A stretch of DNA of 31,945 nt from an uncultured Muribaculaceae bacterium (GTDB lineage: Bacteria; Bacteroidota; Bacteroidia; Bacteroidales; Muribaculaceae). The notes beneath the pieces were generated by a model. It ran no database searches. It had not been told where the DNA came from and saw only the letters and a program-made list of their open reading frames with translations. Numbering within the stretch: position 1 is the first letter of the stretch; the number at the start of each line of letters is the position of its first letter. This document shows positions 1 through 6,278 of the stretch, piece after piece. Made by a program: the position numbers and the translations under genes. The stretch is from assembly GCA_910588245.1 (NCBI GenBank), contig CAJUQP010000040.1, positions 1-31,945 on the forward strand. Direction: 5' to 3'.

Positions 1-37
1 CACAATTGGAGGTGCAATACTCGTGCGTAACATATAA
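1..37 (+). CDS. possible C-terminal tail of an upstream protein (partial)
   Basis: Reading from base 2, the frame gives the short tail TIGGAILVRNI followed by a TAA stop at 35-37. The hydrophobic Gly/Ile-rich composition would suit the end of a membrane protein. A strong + strand terminator follows at 145-206, so something on this strand is expected to end here. Eleven residues cannot identify a family, and the other two frames also close within 50 bases, so this is only a possibility. Confidence 0.2.
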   Translation, partial: TIGGAILVRNI

Positions 38-144
38 GTTTATTTAAACTCTATTGAAAAAGGCTGTTCGCTGTCATAACAATCAGGCGGCACTTCCGCG
101 GATGGCTCAATGTCGGTAGGCCGACATTGATAAGGAACCAAAAT
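38..144. other. non-coding stretch with two inverted repeats
   Basis: No gene is visible between the possible upstream tail and the terminator at 145. The stretch holds AGTTTA-tt-TAAACT at 37-50 and a perfect 9-bp hairpin, CAATGTCGG-tagg-CCGACATTG, at 108-129. The second hairpin has no T-run, so it looks like an RNA structure or a protein site more than an intrinsic terminator. Together with the following terminator it could be a structured 3' UTR or the end of a small RNA. Confidence 0.35.
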
Positions 145-206
145 AGAAGGGCCATGGATACTGTCTGATTACCACTTGCAGATAGTTCTCATGGCCCTTC
201 TTTTTA
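145..206 (+). terminator. long-stem intrinsic terminator
   Basis: The arms AGAAGGGCCATG and CATGGCCCTTCT pair across 145-201. Inside them ACTGTCTG and CAGATAGT can extend the stem with one mismatch. The right arm runs straight into a T-rich tail (about 199-206). The polarity serves a transcript entering from the left edge of the window. Confidence 0.75.
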
Positions 207-492
207 TTTATTGGTTTTATCTTTCATTGGAATTGGAATATACATTTACAATAATTGAAGTGAAATAGTTGAACTTCAGTACCATGTATCTGATGACGGA
301 GGAATGGTCATAAAAGAGAATTCCGTATAGCAAAAAAAATATTAACTTTGCGTTGGCTACAAAAGCTTTAACATGCAATAAACAATTTAATGCAATAATT
401 TATTTATACGCATGTATGTCGCGTATAGATACTTTAAGCGGCAAGACGGAGATAGCAGACTTAGTAAATAAGAACAGAAATACGAAAAATGA
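207..492 (+). promoter_or_regulatory. leader region of the ADP-ribosylglycohydrolase gene with -7 box
   Basis: This gene-free stretch contains TAACTTTG at 343-350, an exact match to the Bacteroidota -7 consensus TAnnTTTG. No clear -33 TTTG is seen about 20 bp upstream. Transcription from here would leave a leader of roughly 135 nt before the start at 493. Within that leader, 405-427 forms the inverted repeat TATACGC-N9-GCGTATA, a candidate operator or small hairpin. A 61-codon frame at 353-538 overlaps the real start and has no recognisable content. Confidence 0.55.
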
Positions 493-1299
493 ATGGATAT
501 GGAGAGGAAAAATATTGAGGCTGCGCGCCTGGTGCTGATTGGAGCCATCTGCGGCGATATCATCGGATCATGCTATGAATGGCGCCCTACCAAAGATTCT
601 GACTTCAAGCTTTTCAGTGTCTATAGCCGGTTTACCGACGACACTGTGTGCTCGATCGCGATAGCTGACGCTCTGATGCATGGCAAGCCATTTGCAGAAC
701 GTCTGCAGTATTGGTGTCGCAAATATCCCAATGCCGGATATGGGGGCGCATATAGGAAGTGGATCCAGTCCTCCAACCCTTTGCCCTACAACAGCTGGGG
801 CAACGGTTCGGCAATGCGTGTCAGTGCGGTGGGTGCCTATGCGCGTTCGCTTGACGAGGCATTGGCCACTGCCGAGGCCTCGGCAGCGGTGACCCACAAC
901 CATCCGGAGGGGGTCAAAGGAGCCCTGGCTGTCGCCTCTGCGATTTTTCTGGCTCTGACAGGGAAAAGTAAAGAGGAGATTAAAGAATACATCGAGACAA
1001 CCTTCGGCTACAATTTGAGTCGGGAATATAAGGATATTCAGCCCGGCTACAAATTCGACGTGAGCTGCCAGGGATCCGTTCCTGAATCGCTGATCGCATT
1101 CCTTGAAAGCCACGACTACGAGTCAACAGTCAGAAAAGCCGTGGCAATGGGTGGAGATTCCGACACTATGGCAGCGATCGCCGGCGGAGTCGCCGCCGCT
1201 TACTACGGAGATATACCGACCCATATACTTGAAGAATGCATGCGCCGCCTCCCCGAGGAGATGAAAGAAGTGATCAGCGCATTCAACGACTCCCTCTAA
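493..1299 (+). CDS. ADP-ribosylglycohydrolase (DraG/ARH family)
   Basis: Predicted to cleave the N- or O-glycosidic bond of ADP-ribosylated substrates in the cytoplasm, releasing ADP-ribose. The 268-aa protein fits the family length. Hallmarks are visible: GAICGDIIGS near residues 17-25, FTDDT at 47-51 and GGDSDT at 220-225 supply the acidic and Thr ligands of the dinuclear Mg site, with NGSAMRV at 104-110 and THNHPEG at 134-140 lining the substrate pocket. A second ATG two codons downstream is equally possible; there is no Shine-Dalgarno. The next gene encodes a Nudix/winged-helix regulator, a family whose best-known members sense ADP-ribose, so product and regulator ligand may be linked. 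The exact substrate (protein, tRNA, nucleotide) cannot be read from the sequence. Confidence 0.9.
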   Translation: MDMERKNIEAARLVLIGAICGDIIGSCYEWRPTKDSDFKLFSVYSRFTDDTVCSIAIADALMHGKPFAERLQYWCRKYPNAGYGGAYRKWIQSSNPLPYNSWGNGSAMRVSAVGAYARSLDEALATAEASAAVTHNHPEGVKGALAVASAIFLALTGKSKEEIKEYIETTFGYNLSREYKDIQPGYKFDVSCQGSVPESLIAFLESHDYESTVRKAVAMGGDSDTMAAIAGGVAAAYYGDIPTHILEECMRRLPEEMKEVISAFNDSL

Positions 1300-1368
1300 A
1301 CAAATATATAAGCGGAGTTGCAACCTGTCAGAGTCACATTGTGAACGAATGTTAAAATTTTACCATTC

Positions 1369-1436
1369 GCGTCATTTTTACGCAACAAAATTTGCATGCG
1401 TCATTTTTACGCCTTAACCTTGCGTCAAAATTACGC
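1369..1436. promoter_or_regulatory. three direct copies of a 15-bp quasi-palindromic operator-like site
   Basis: GCGTCATTTTTACGC occurs at 1369-1383 and again, identical, at 1398-1412. The variant GCGTCAAAATTACGC lies at 1422-1436. Each has GCGT and ACGC half-sites around an A/T core, so each is an imperfect palindrome. Start-to-start spacings are 29 and 24 bp. They sit immediately upstream of the Nudix/winged-helix regulator gene. An autoregulatory role is inferred from this position. The second copy overlaps the upstream in-frame ATG at 1396, which argues for the start at 1444. Confidence 0.6.
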
Positions 1437-1443
1437 AGCAAGC

Positions 1444-2493
1444 ATGAATATAATTCAAGCCGACATAGAACCAACGCATAACGGACATCCCGCAACGGAC
1501 ACCGGACATCCCGCAACGGACAACGGACATCCCGCAACGGACAACGGACATCCCGCAACGGACAACGGACATCCCGCAACGGACAACGGACAACAGACAA
1601 CGGACAACGGACAACAGACACCAGACAACGCAAAATACTGCTACCGCTACCCTCACCCCGCTGTCACAGCCGACTGCGTGATATTCGGATTCAACGGCAA
1701 AGGGATAAAGATTCTCTTAGTGGAGAGAGGCAACGAGCCTTATCTCGGCTACTGGGCCCTCCCCGGAGGCTTCATGCGTATGGATGAAAGCATCGAACAG
1801 ACCGCAGCACGCGAACTGTATGAGGAGACCAACCTCTCGGAAGTGTTTCTCGAGCAGTTCAGGGTCTACAGCAGCCCCGACAGGGATCCGCGTGAAAGAG
1901 TCATCACTGTTGCCTTTATCGCCTTGGTAAAACCTGACGACTACAATGTGCTGGCAGGCGACGACGCCGCGAAAGCTATGTGGTTTGACGAGACGATGCT
2001 CCCGCCATTAGCTTTCGACCACCGACAGATCATCCGCGAAGCCCGCGAATACCTGAAAGAGATCCTCCGGCTGAAGCCCGTGGCTTTCCAACTGCTCAAC
2101 AAGATCTTCACCATAAGCGAGCTGCAGACCGTCTACGAGGTCATCAACCAGACAAGCTACGACCGCCGCAACTTCCTGCGCACAGCCATAGATTCGGAAG
2201 TGATCGCCGAAGTCCAGACACCAGAGGCATCGTTGAAAGGGAGGAATATCCGCTTGTATACAACCAACGATGAAATCCTTACACCTCATCCTGAATGCCA
2301 GCCAACGAAGCCAGCCCGGGAAGTCGCGCTCCATACGGTAAAACAGGACTTATGCCTGAACACCAACGCTTCCATGCAGGATGACGACGAAGAATCGTAC
2401 GACGTGTCGGGACCCGACCTCAAAAATTCCGCTCCACGCAAAGCCCCCACGAAAGGACTCTTCGATTTCCTTTCCTTCAGGCATAAACGCTGA
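1444..2493 (+). CDS. Nudix-domain transcriptional regulator (NrtR/AraR-like) with heptapeptide repeat N-terminus
   Basis: A 349-aa protein with three parts. Residues about 13-61 are a repeated low-complexity segment (NGHPATD units encoded by a 21-bp minisatellite). Residues about 72-195 are a Nudix fold. Residues about 205-275 are a winged helix containing FTISELQTVYE and DRRNFLR, as in NrtR-type regulators, followed by a poorly conserved basic/acidic tail. The Nudix box (109-131, GFMRMDE...RELYEETNL) keeps the catalytic Glu pair but has Asn in place of the last Gly, so hydrolysis may or may not be retained. NrtR-type proteins bind ADP-ribose or related ligands, while Bacteroidetes AraR members sense sugars, so the ligand is open. 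Start 1444 is chosen over 1396 because operator-like repeats cover the upstream ATG. Confidence 0.82.
   Translation: MNIIQADIEPTHNGHPATDTGHPATDNGHPATDNGHPATDNGHPATDNGQQTTDNGQQTPDNAKYCYRYPHPAVTADCVIFGFNGKGIKILLVERGNEPYLGYWALPGGFMRMDESIEQTAARELYEETNLSEVFLEQFRVYSSPDRDPRERVITVAFIALVKPDDYNVLAGDDAAKAMWFDETMLPPLAFDHRQIIREAREYLKEILRLKPVAFQLLNKIFTISELQTVYEVINQTSYDRRNFLRTAIDSEVIAEVQTPEASLKGRNIRLYTTNDEILTPHPECQPTKPAREVALHTVKQDLCLNTNASMQDDDEESYDVSGPDLKNSAPRKAPTKGLFDFLSFRHKR
1480..1626. repeat. 21-bp tandem repeat, 7 units (heptamer-based), inside the Nudix regulator gene
   Basis: Units begin at 1480, 1501, 1522, 1543, 1564, 1585 and 1606. Units 1, 3, 4 and 5 are identical, unit 2 differs by one base, and units 6 and 7 are diverged. 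Each unit is three heptamers: AACGGAC, ATCCCGC, AACGGAC. In unit 6 the middle heptamer is AACAGAC; in unit 7 the middle and last are AACAGAC and ACCAGAC. Change by a whole 21-bp unit keeps the reading frame and alters the protein by seven residues. Change by a single heptamer would shift the frame. Confidence 0.95.
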
Positions 2494-2594
2494 AAAAACC
2501 GCTGAAACAAAATAGAAAAACAGAAAAACATTCCACTTCCGGCACCATGGCCACTACGCGGACTACCAGGCTCCGGACAAAACAAAACACTTTT

Positions 2595-3287
2595 ATGGAA
2601 AAAACAACCGTATTCAACCTCATCATTCTCGATGAAAGCGGCTCCATGAGCCCTCTGAGCCGTCAGACCGTTGACGGATGCAATGAAACACTCAACGTGA
2701 TCCGTTCGCTCCAGAAGAAACATGGCGACACGCAACGCAACCTCGTGAGCATCTTTCTCTTCCAGGACAACGAAGAGATTCCCTCGCGCTACGTGTGCAA
2801 AAACAATCCGATCGAAAAAACCCCGAATCTCACTCCCGAAACTTACAGACCCTGGGGGTGCACTCCCCTTCTCGACGCTGTAGGTTCGACTCTCGTCGAC
2901 CTCCGCGCCGTAGCCTCGACCCACGAGGACGCCACCGGGATAGTGACCATCATAACCGACGGTATGGAGAACTCATCCAAAGAGTATTCCTGGCAACAGG
3001 TGGCCGAGATGATCTCTAAGATGAAAGAGGAGGGATGGACTTTCAATTTCATCGGGGCAAATATCGATGTCGATGCCGTTTCGAAAAAGATGAATATCGA
3101 CAACGCCCTCGTTTTCAACGCCTCGCAGGCAGGCACAAAAGAGATGTGGAACGATTTCAGCGAAAATCTCGGTGCACACGAAGACGCACGCATCCAGAGA
3201 GAATGCTGCATGCCTATTGCTTCGCGCGAGGAGCGCGTGAAGCTCAGGAAATCCATGTCAATGGGTTTCTTCAAAAGTAAGAAATAA
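2595..3287 (+). CDS. von Willebrand factor A domain protein (cytoplasmic, TerY-like)
   Basis: A 230-aa single-domain vWA protein with no signal peptide. The metal-ion-dependent adhesion site is complete: DESGS at residues 13-17, Thr in WGCTPLLDA near 90, and Asp in TDGMENSS at 122. Such cytoplasmic vWA proteins usually bind protein partners through a Mg ion; some belong to tellurite-type stress or phosphorylation modules, but nothing here fixes the partner. An ATG 16 codons upstream (2547) exists, but its extension is basic and low-complexity while MEKTTVFNLIILDESGS is a compact domain start, so 2595 is preferred. It lies 101 bp after the Nudix regulator on the same strand and may be co-transcribed. 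Confidence 0.82.
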   Translation: MEKTTVFNLIILDESGSMSPLSRQTVDGCNETLNVIRSLQKKHGDTQRNLVSIFLFQDNEEIPSRYVCKNNPIEKTPNLTPETYRPWGCTPLLDAVGSTLVDLRAVASTHEDATGIVTIITDGMENSSKEYSWQQVAEMISKMKEEGWTFNFIGANIDVDAVSKKMNIDNALVFNASQAGTKEMWNDFSENLGAHEDARIQRECCMPIASREERVKLRKSMSMGFFKSKK

Positions 3288-3339
3288 CTTCGCATCATAT
3301 CAAATATGCCTTGAGCCTTGACCCGCCACTGACTTCAAT

Positions 3340-3362
3340 TTAAGAAGTTGTTTAAAAGCAAC
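3340..3362. repeat. solo end-fragment of the 332-bp inverted-repeat element
   Basis: TTAAGAAGTTGTTTAAAAGC and the following AAC match the right end (read inward) of the element at 14173-14504, with one A missing from the A-run. No second end or body of the element follows. The sequence is itself a small hairpin, GAAGTTG-tttaaaag-CAACTTC (3344-3365). It may be a deletion remnant or an independent short palindrome that resembles the element end. Confidence 0.45.
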
Positions 3363-3397
3363 TTCCATCCACCTGACGCTATCCAGCCCGTCATGAT

Positions 3398-3443
3398 GAC
3401 AGCCTCCGGAAAAGGTAAGCCATACCCTTTCCCGGAGGCTGTC
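3398..3443. terminator. strong hairpin between convergent genes
   Basis: GACAGCCTCCGG at 3398-3409 pairs with CCGGAGGCTGTC at 3432-3443, and an A-rich/T-rich inner segment extends the stem. It lies between the + strand vWA gene and the - strand CNNM gene, where a bidirectional terminator is expected. Neither side has a clear T-run, so termination may need a factor. Confidence 0.5.
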
Positions 3444-3464
3444 GAATCTATCATCAGGCAAGCG

Positions 3465-4487
3465 TCAGCAGACTCCTGAATACTTCTTGCGCGCCATGGC
3501 CTGGAGATCCTCGGTAGTGTCGCATTCATCCACAATCTCCACCCCGAGCATACTCTCGATCACATCCTCCATCGTCACGATGCCACGCATACATCCATAC
3601 TCGTCTGTGATCACGGAGATATGTTCTTTCCTCTCAAGCATCCGCTGCCATATGTCTGACACTTTCTCCGTCTCCTGGAAGAAAAGTATCGGGCGCACAA
3701 TCTCCGCCATTGTCTCTGAAAAACGGTCTTGTGATAATTTCTCAAGCACGGATACGCGCCTTACATAACCCGTTATGAATTCCCGTTCCGTATCGTAAAC
3801 AGGCACTCTTGAATATGGCGCGAGTGAGATATCATCGTAAAACTCTTTCATGGTTGTGTCGCGGCTCACCGACGAGACAACGACAAACGGGGTCATGATA
3901 TCGCGTGCGCTGACATTGACAATTTTGAGATAATTCTGTATGGTCTTGTTTTCTGCGATGTCAAACACACCCTCGTCGGCGCCGACGCTTACCATCGCCG
4001 CCACCTCCTCGCGGCTCACCGTCAGAGGCTGTATCTTAGGTGAGAAGCATTTGGTAAGCAATTCAGAAAGCCATACAAGAGGATAGGTCACGACGATCAT
4101 CACCCGTATGATCCGGGCCGACACCATAGCCAACTGACGCCAGTAGGATGCGCCGATTGTCTTGGGGATAATCTCCGAGAGCACAAGGATAAGCAGGGTC
4201 AGTATCGCCGATATAATTCCGAAATAAGCCTCACCGAACACTTTGACCGATTCCGATCCCACTCCTGCCGCGCCGATGGTATGGGCCACTGTGTTGAGGG
4301 TCAGGATGGCGGCGACAGGACGGTCGACATTAGTCTTGTATTTCATCAGCAACGGGGCGGTTTTGTCGCCCTGGCTCTCCTTCATGGAGATATAGGATAC
4401 GGGAGTGGATAGAAGCACGGCTTCAAGCACGGAGCACAGGAAAGAAATGGCCAACGCTCCGAAAAGATATAATAATATTATTGTCAT
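3465..4487 (-). CDS. CNNM/CorC-type membrane protein with CBS pair
   Basis: A 340-aa protein with an N-terminal DUF21 (CNNM) transmembrane domain, residues about 1-150, followed by two CBS domains at about 195-320. Family landmarks include a Glu in LCSVLEAVLLS near 22, LNTVAHTIGAAG near 64-75 and LSEIIPKTIGASY near 104-115. These Asn, Glu and Pro positions form the cation site in Mg-exporting CNNM proteins. The C-terminal CorC_HlyC domain of longer members is absent; the protein ends soon after CBS2. It is likely an inner-membrane Mg or other cation transporter gated by nucleotide binding to the CBS pair. Older databases call such proteins hemolysins, which is not supported. Confidence 0.85.
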   Translation of the reverse strand: MTIILLYLFGALAISFLCSVLEAVLLSTPVSYISMKESQGDKTAPLLMKYKTNVDRPVAAILTLNTVAHTIGAAGVGSESVKVFGEAYFGIISAILTLLILVLSEIIPKTIGASYWRQLAMVSARIIRVMIVVTYPLVWLSELLTKCFSPKIQPLTVSREEVAAMVSVGADEGVFDIAENKTIQNYLKIVNVSARDIMTPFVVVSSVSRDTTMKEFYDDISLAPYSRVPVYDTEREFITGYVRRVSVLEKLSQDRFSETMAEIVRPILFFQETEKVSDIWQRMLERKEHISVITDEYGCMRGIVTMEDVIESMLGVEIVDECDTTEDLQAMARKKYSGVC

Positions 4488-4590
4488 GGGTTGGGAATAT
4501 GGTTCATACTGCCGTCGTCATTCAACATGCCGACGGTTTGATTGAGAGGAAAGAGTCAGGCCTGTCTGTCGCAGACAGTTACTTCCCCAT

Positions 4591-4870
4591 CTATTCCCTG
4601 AGCACGCAAAGCAGCAGCGTAAGATCCCGCCCACACTGCCTTACGAAACCGCATGCCACAGATACACGCTCCACACGTGGCATGTGTTCCATACCGACAT
4701 GTCTTGCAGGATCATGACGGCGCATCTCGCCGAGCGTCACCGCCCCCTGCGCAACACCGACAGATTCCGCGACAGCGGCATATTCCTGCACCTCCTCGCA
4801 CTCCTCCGGCATCGGGGCAGAAAGAATGAGTGAGAAAATGCATATCAATATCGTGCGGATACAGTTCATA
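4591..4870 (-). CDS. small exported protein of unknown function
   Basis: From the ATG at 4870 the frame encodes about 92 aa beginning MNCIRTILICIFSLILS, a good short signal-peptide-like hydrophobic segment, then an acidic stretch (EECEEVQEY) and a Cys-containing C-terminal part. The frame stays open upstream to 5010, but that extension crosses the terminator of the GH53 gene and is unlikely to be translated. The gene lies 103 bp upstream of the CNNM gene on the same strand and could be its operon partner. No family is recognised; the ORF could also be fortuitous. Confidence 0.4.
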
Positions 4871-4957
4871 TGGAACGATTGCTTTTTCTTTTTCAACGCC
4901 ACCGGCCACGGAATTGTTTTCCCTCCACACTTCAACGAGAGACAAACACCAGATCTT

Positions 4958-5001
4958 TCAAAAAAATAACGGTTCCGGACCATATGCTGATCCGGAACCG
5001 T
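4958..5001 (-). terminator. intrinsic terminator of the GH53 gene
   Basis: On the - strand, ACGGTTCCGGA and TCCGGAACCGT form an 11-bp perfect stem (4969-5001). It is followed by a TATTTTTTT tract (down to about 4960), within 20 bases of the stop codon of the GH53 gene at 5020. Confidence 0.9.
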
Positions 5002-5019
5002 CATCACCATCCGATATCG

Positions 5020-6054
5020 TCACTTCACATTCTCAAGGAATCCATCCATGATAGCTGTGGGGGTGCCTGTGCTGTCGAAAGCTCCGAGCTTATATCCCCC
5101 GGGAAGACATTGAGGCTCCCAATAGAACACACCCCGGCAACGGCCGTCTGTGTCACCGGCAGCCTCCCTTATTATCCTCGCCAACTGGCGGCGTCCATCT
5201 TCCATCACCTTGGGATTCTGTTCGTCAACCTCAAAGCCGGTCTCCACAATCATCACGTCGCAACCATATTTATCACTCACATGACGGATGTTGGCCATGC
5301 AGTCGGAGATGATCGAATCGGCATCGAGGCTCTTGTCATCGGCCATCGCCCAATAAGGATAGAGCGACATGCCGACCATATCGAACTTTCCGCCGTATTT
5401 CCTCACTATGTCGAGATTCCAGTCGTAAAGCGCCTGATTATGCCCCCGGTCGAGATGAACTATCACTATAGCCTCAGGAAAGACCTCCTTCACAGCGTCA
5501 TATCCCGCACCGATAAATCCGGCATATTGTTCAGGATTCTTCTCTATATGCCCCATAGGCCAAAGCAGTCCGTTGGCCGTCTCGTTGCCAACCTGCACCC
5601 AGCGTGGGGTCACACCATTCTCCTTCAGTAACGTGAGCACATCGACAGTGTGGGCTTTCAGATCCCGCTTCATCTGTTCGAAATCATGCCCTTCCCATGC
5701 TTTCGGTATGGGTTGCTTGCCCGGATCGGCCCATGAATCGGCATAGTGGAAGTCAACCATGAAGTCCATCCCCATATCCTTCGCCCGTTTCCCTATGGCA
5801 AGGAGCTCGTTCTTATCATTCACCCCGTTTTCAGGATCCACCCATACGCGCATCCTTATGGCCGAGAGTTCGTAGTCGTTTTTAAGCAGGTCAAGACATT
5901 CGCGCTCCTTCCCGGTCCGGTCGTGGAATTTCACCCCGGCCTTCTCCTGGCCCGGGAGGAAACCCACATCCGCCCCCTTCACGAAATCCTTCTGCGCATG
6001 TGCGGCGAAGGCACATAGAGCGAGAGCCGCGGCGCCAGCAATCAGTTTTCTCAT
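5020..6054 (-). CDS. arabinogalactan endo-beta-1,4-galactanase (GH53)
   Basis: An exported 344-aa enzyme with an N-terminal signal peptide ending near AHAQ (residue 20-21). It is predicted to cut beta-1,4-galactan side chains of pectin. The GH53 pattern is clear: KGADVGF at the mature start, RMRVWVDP near 68-74, DFHYADSWADPGKQ at 101-114, the acid/base Glu158 in VQVGNET, and the nucleophile Glu271 in MIVETGF. Length matches single-domain GH53 enzymes; there is no carbohydrate-binding module. No SusC/SusD pair adjoins it, so it is an orphan rather than part of a visible polysaccharide utilization locus. A palindrome, GGTATCC-N9-GGATACC, at 6092-6114 upstream may be an operator. Confidence 0.93.
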   Translation of the reverse strand: MRKLIAGAAALALCAFAAHAQKDFVKGADVGFLPGQEKAGVKFHDRTGKERECLDLLKNDYELSAIRMRVWVDPENGVNDKNELLAIGKRAKDMGMDFMVDFHYADSWADPGKQPIPKAWEGHDFEQMKRDLKAHTVDVLTLLKENGVTPRWVQVGNETANGLLWPMGHIEKNPEQYAGFIGAGYDAVKEVFPEAIVIVHLDRGHNQALYDWNLDIVRKYGGKFDMVGMSLYPYWAMADDKSLDADSIISDCMANIRHVSDKYGCDVMIVETGFEVDEQNPKVMEDGRRQLARIIREAAGDTDGRCRGVFYWEPQCLPGGYKLGAFDSTGTPTAIMDGFLENVK

Positions 6055-6091
6055 AGTCTGTATCAGTTATTATCGTTAAGTATCCATATCC

Positions 6092-6114
6092 GGTATCCGA
6101 CCCGACCGGATACC
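6092..6114. promoter_or_regulatory. inverted repeat upstream of the GH53 gene
   Basis: GGTATCC (6092-6098) and GGATACC (6108-6114) are perfect 7-bp arms separated by 9 bases. The centre is about 49 bp upstream of the GH53 start. There is no T-run beside it, so a regulator site is somewhat more likely than a terminator. No regulator is identified. Confidence 0.35.
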
Positions 6115-6278
6115 ATGATAATAACGGACTCATCAGCGCATTTCTTACTTCTATTCCACTTCGCAAACACAGGCAAATCACGCTATAGTTGTCCCTGACA
6201 GATTTTTTTAGTAATTTTACCATGTTTTATGAATTTTACGGCTTCCATAAAAGGCCGGCTTATCTTAATGACTATATT

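Noticed and set aside
353..538. 61-codon + strand frame before the glycohydrolase gene
   Set aside because: It overlaps the real start, has no family features and begins at the predicted transcription start.
1480..1626. CRISPR array
   Set aside because: The units are contiguous tandem repeats with no unique spacers and lie inside a coding sequence.
1352..1656. Long - strand frames across the 21-bp repeat (repeated VRCPLRD-type peptides)
   Set aside because: The repeat contains no stop codon in any frame on this strand, so open frames are automatic; the + strand Nudix frame is clearly the real one.
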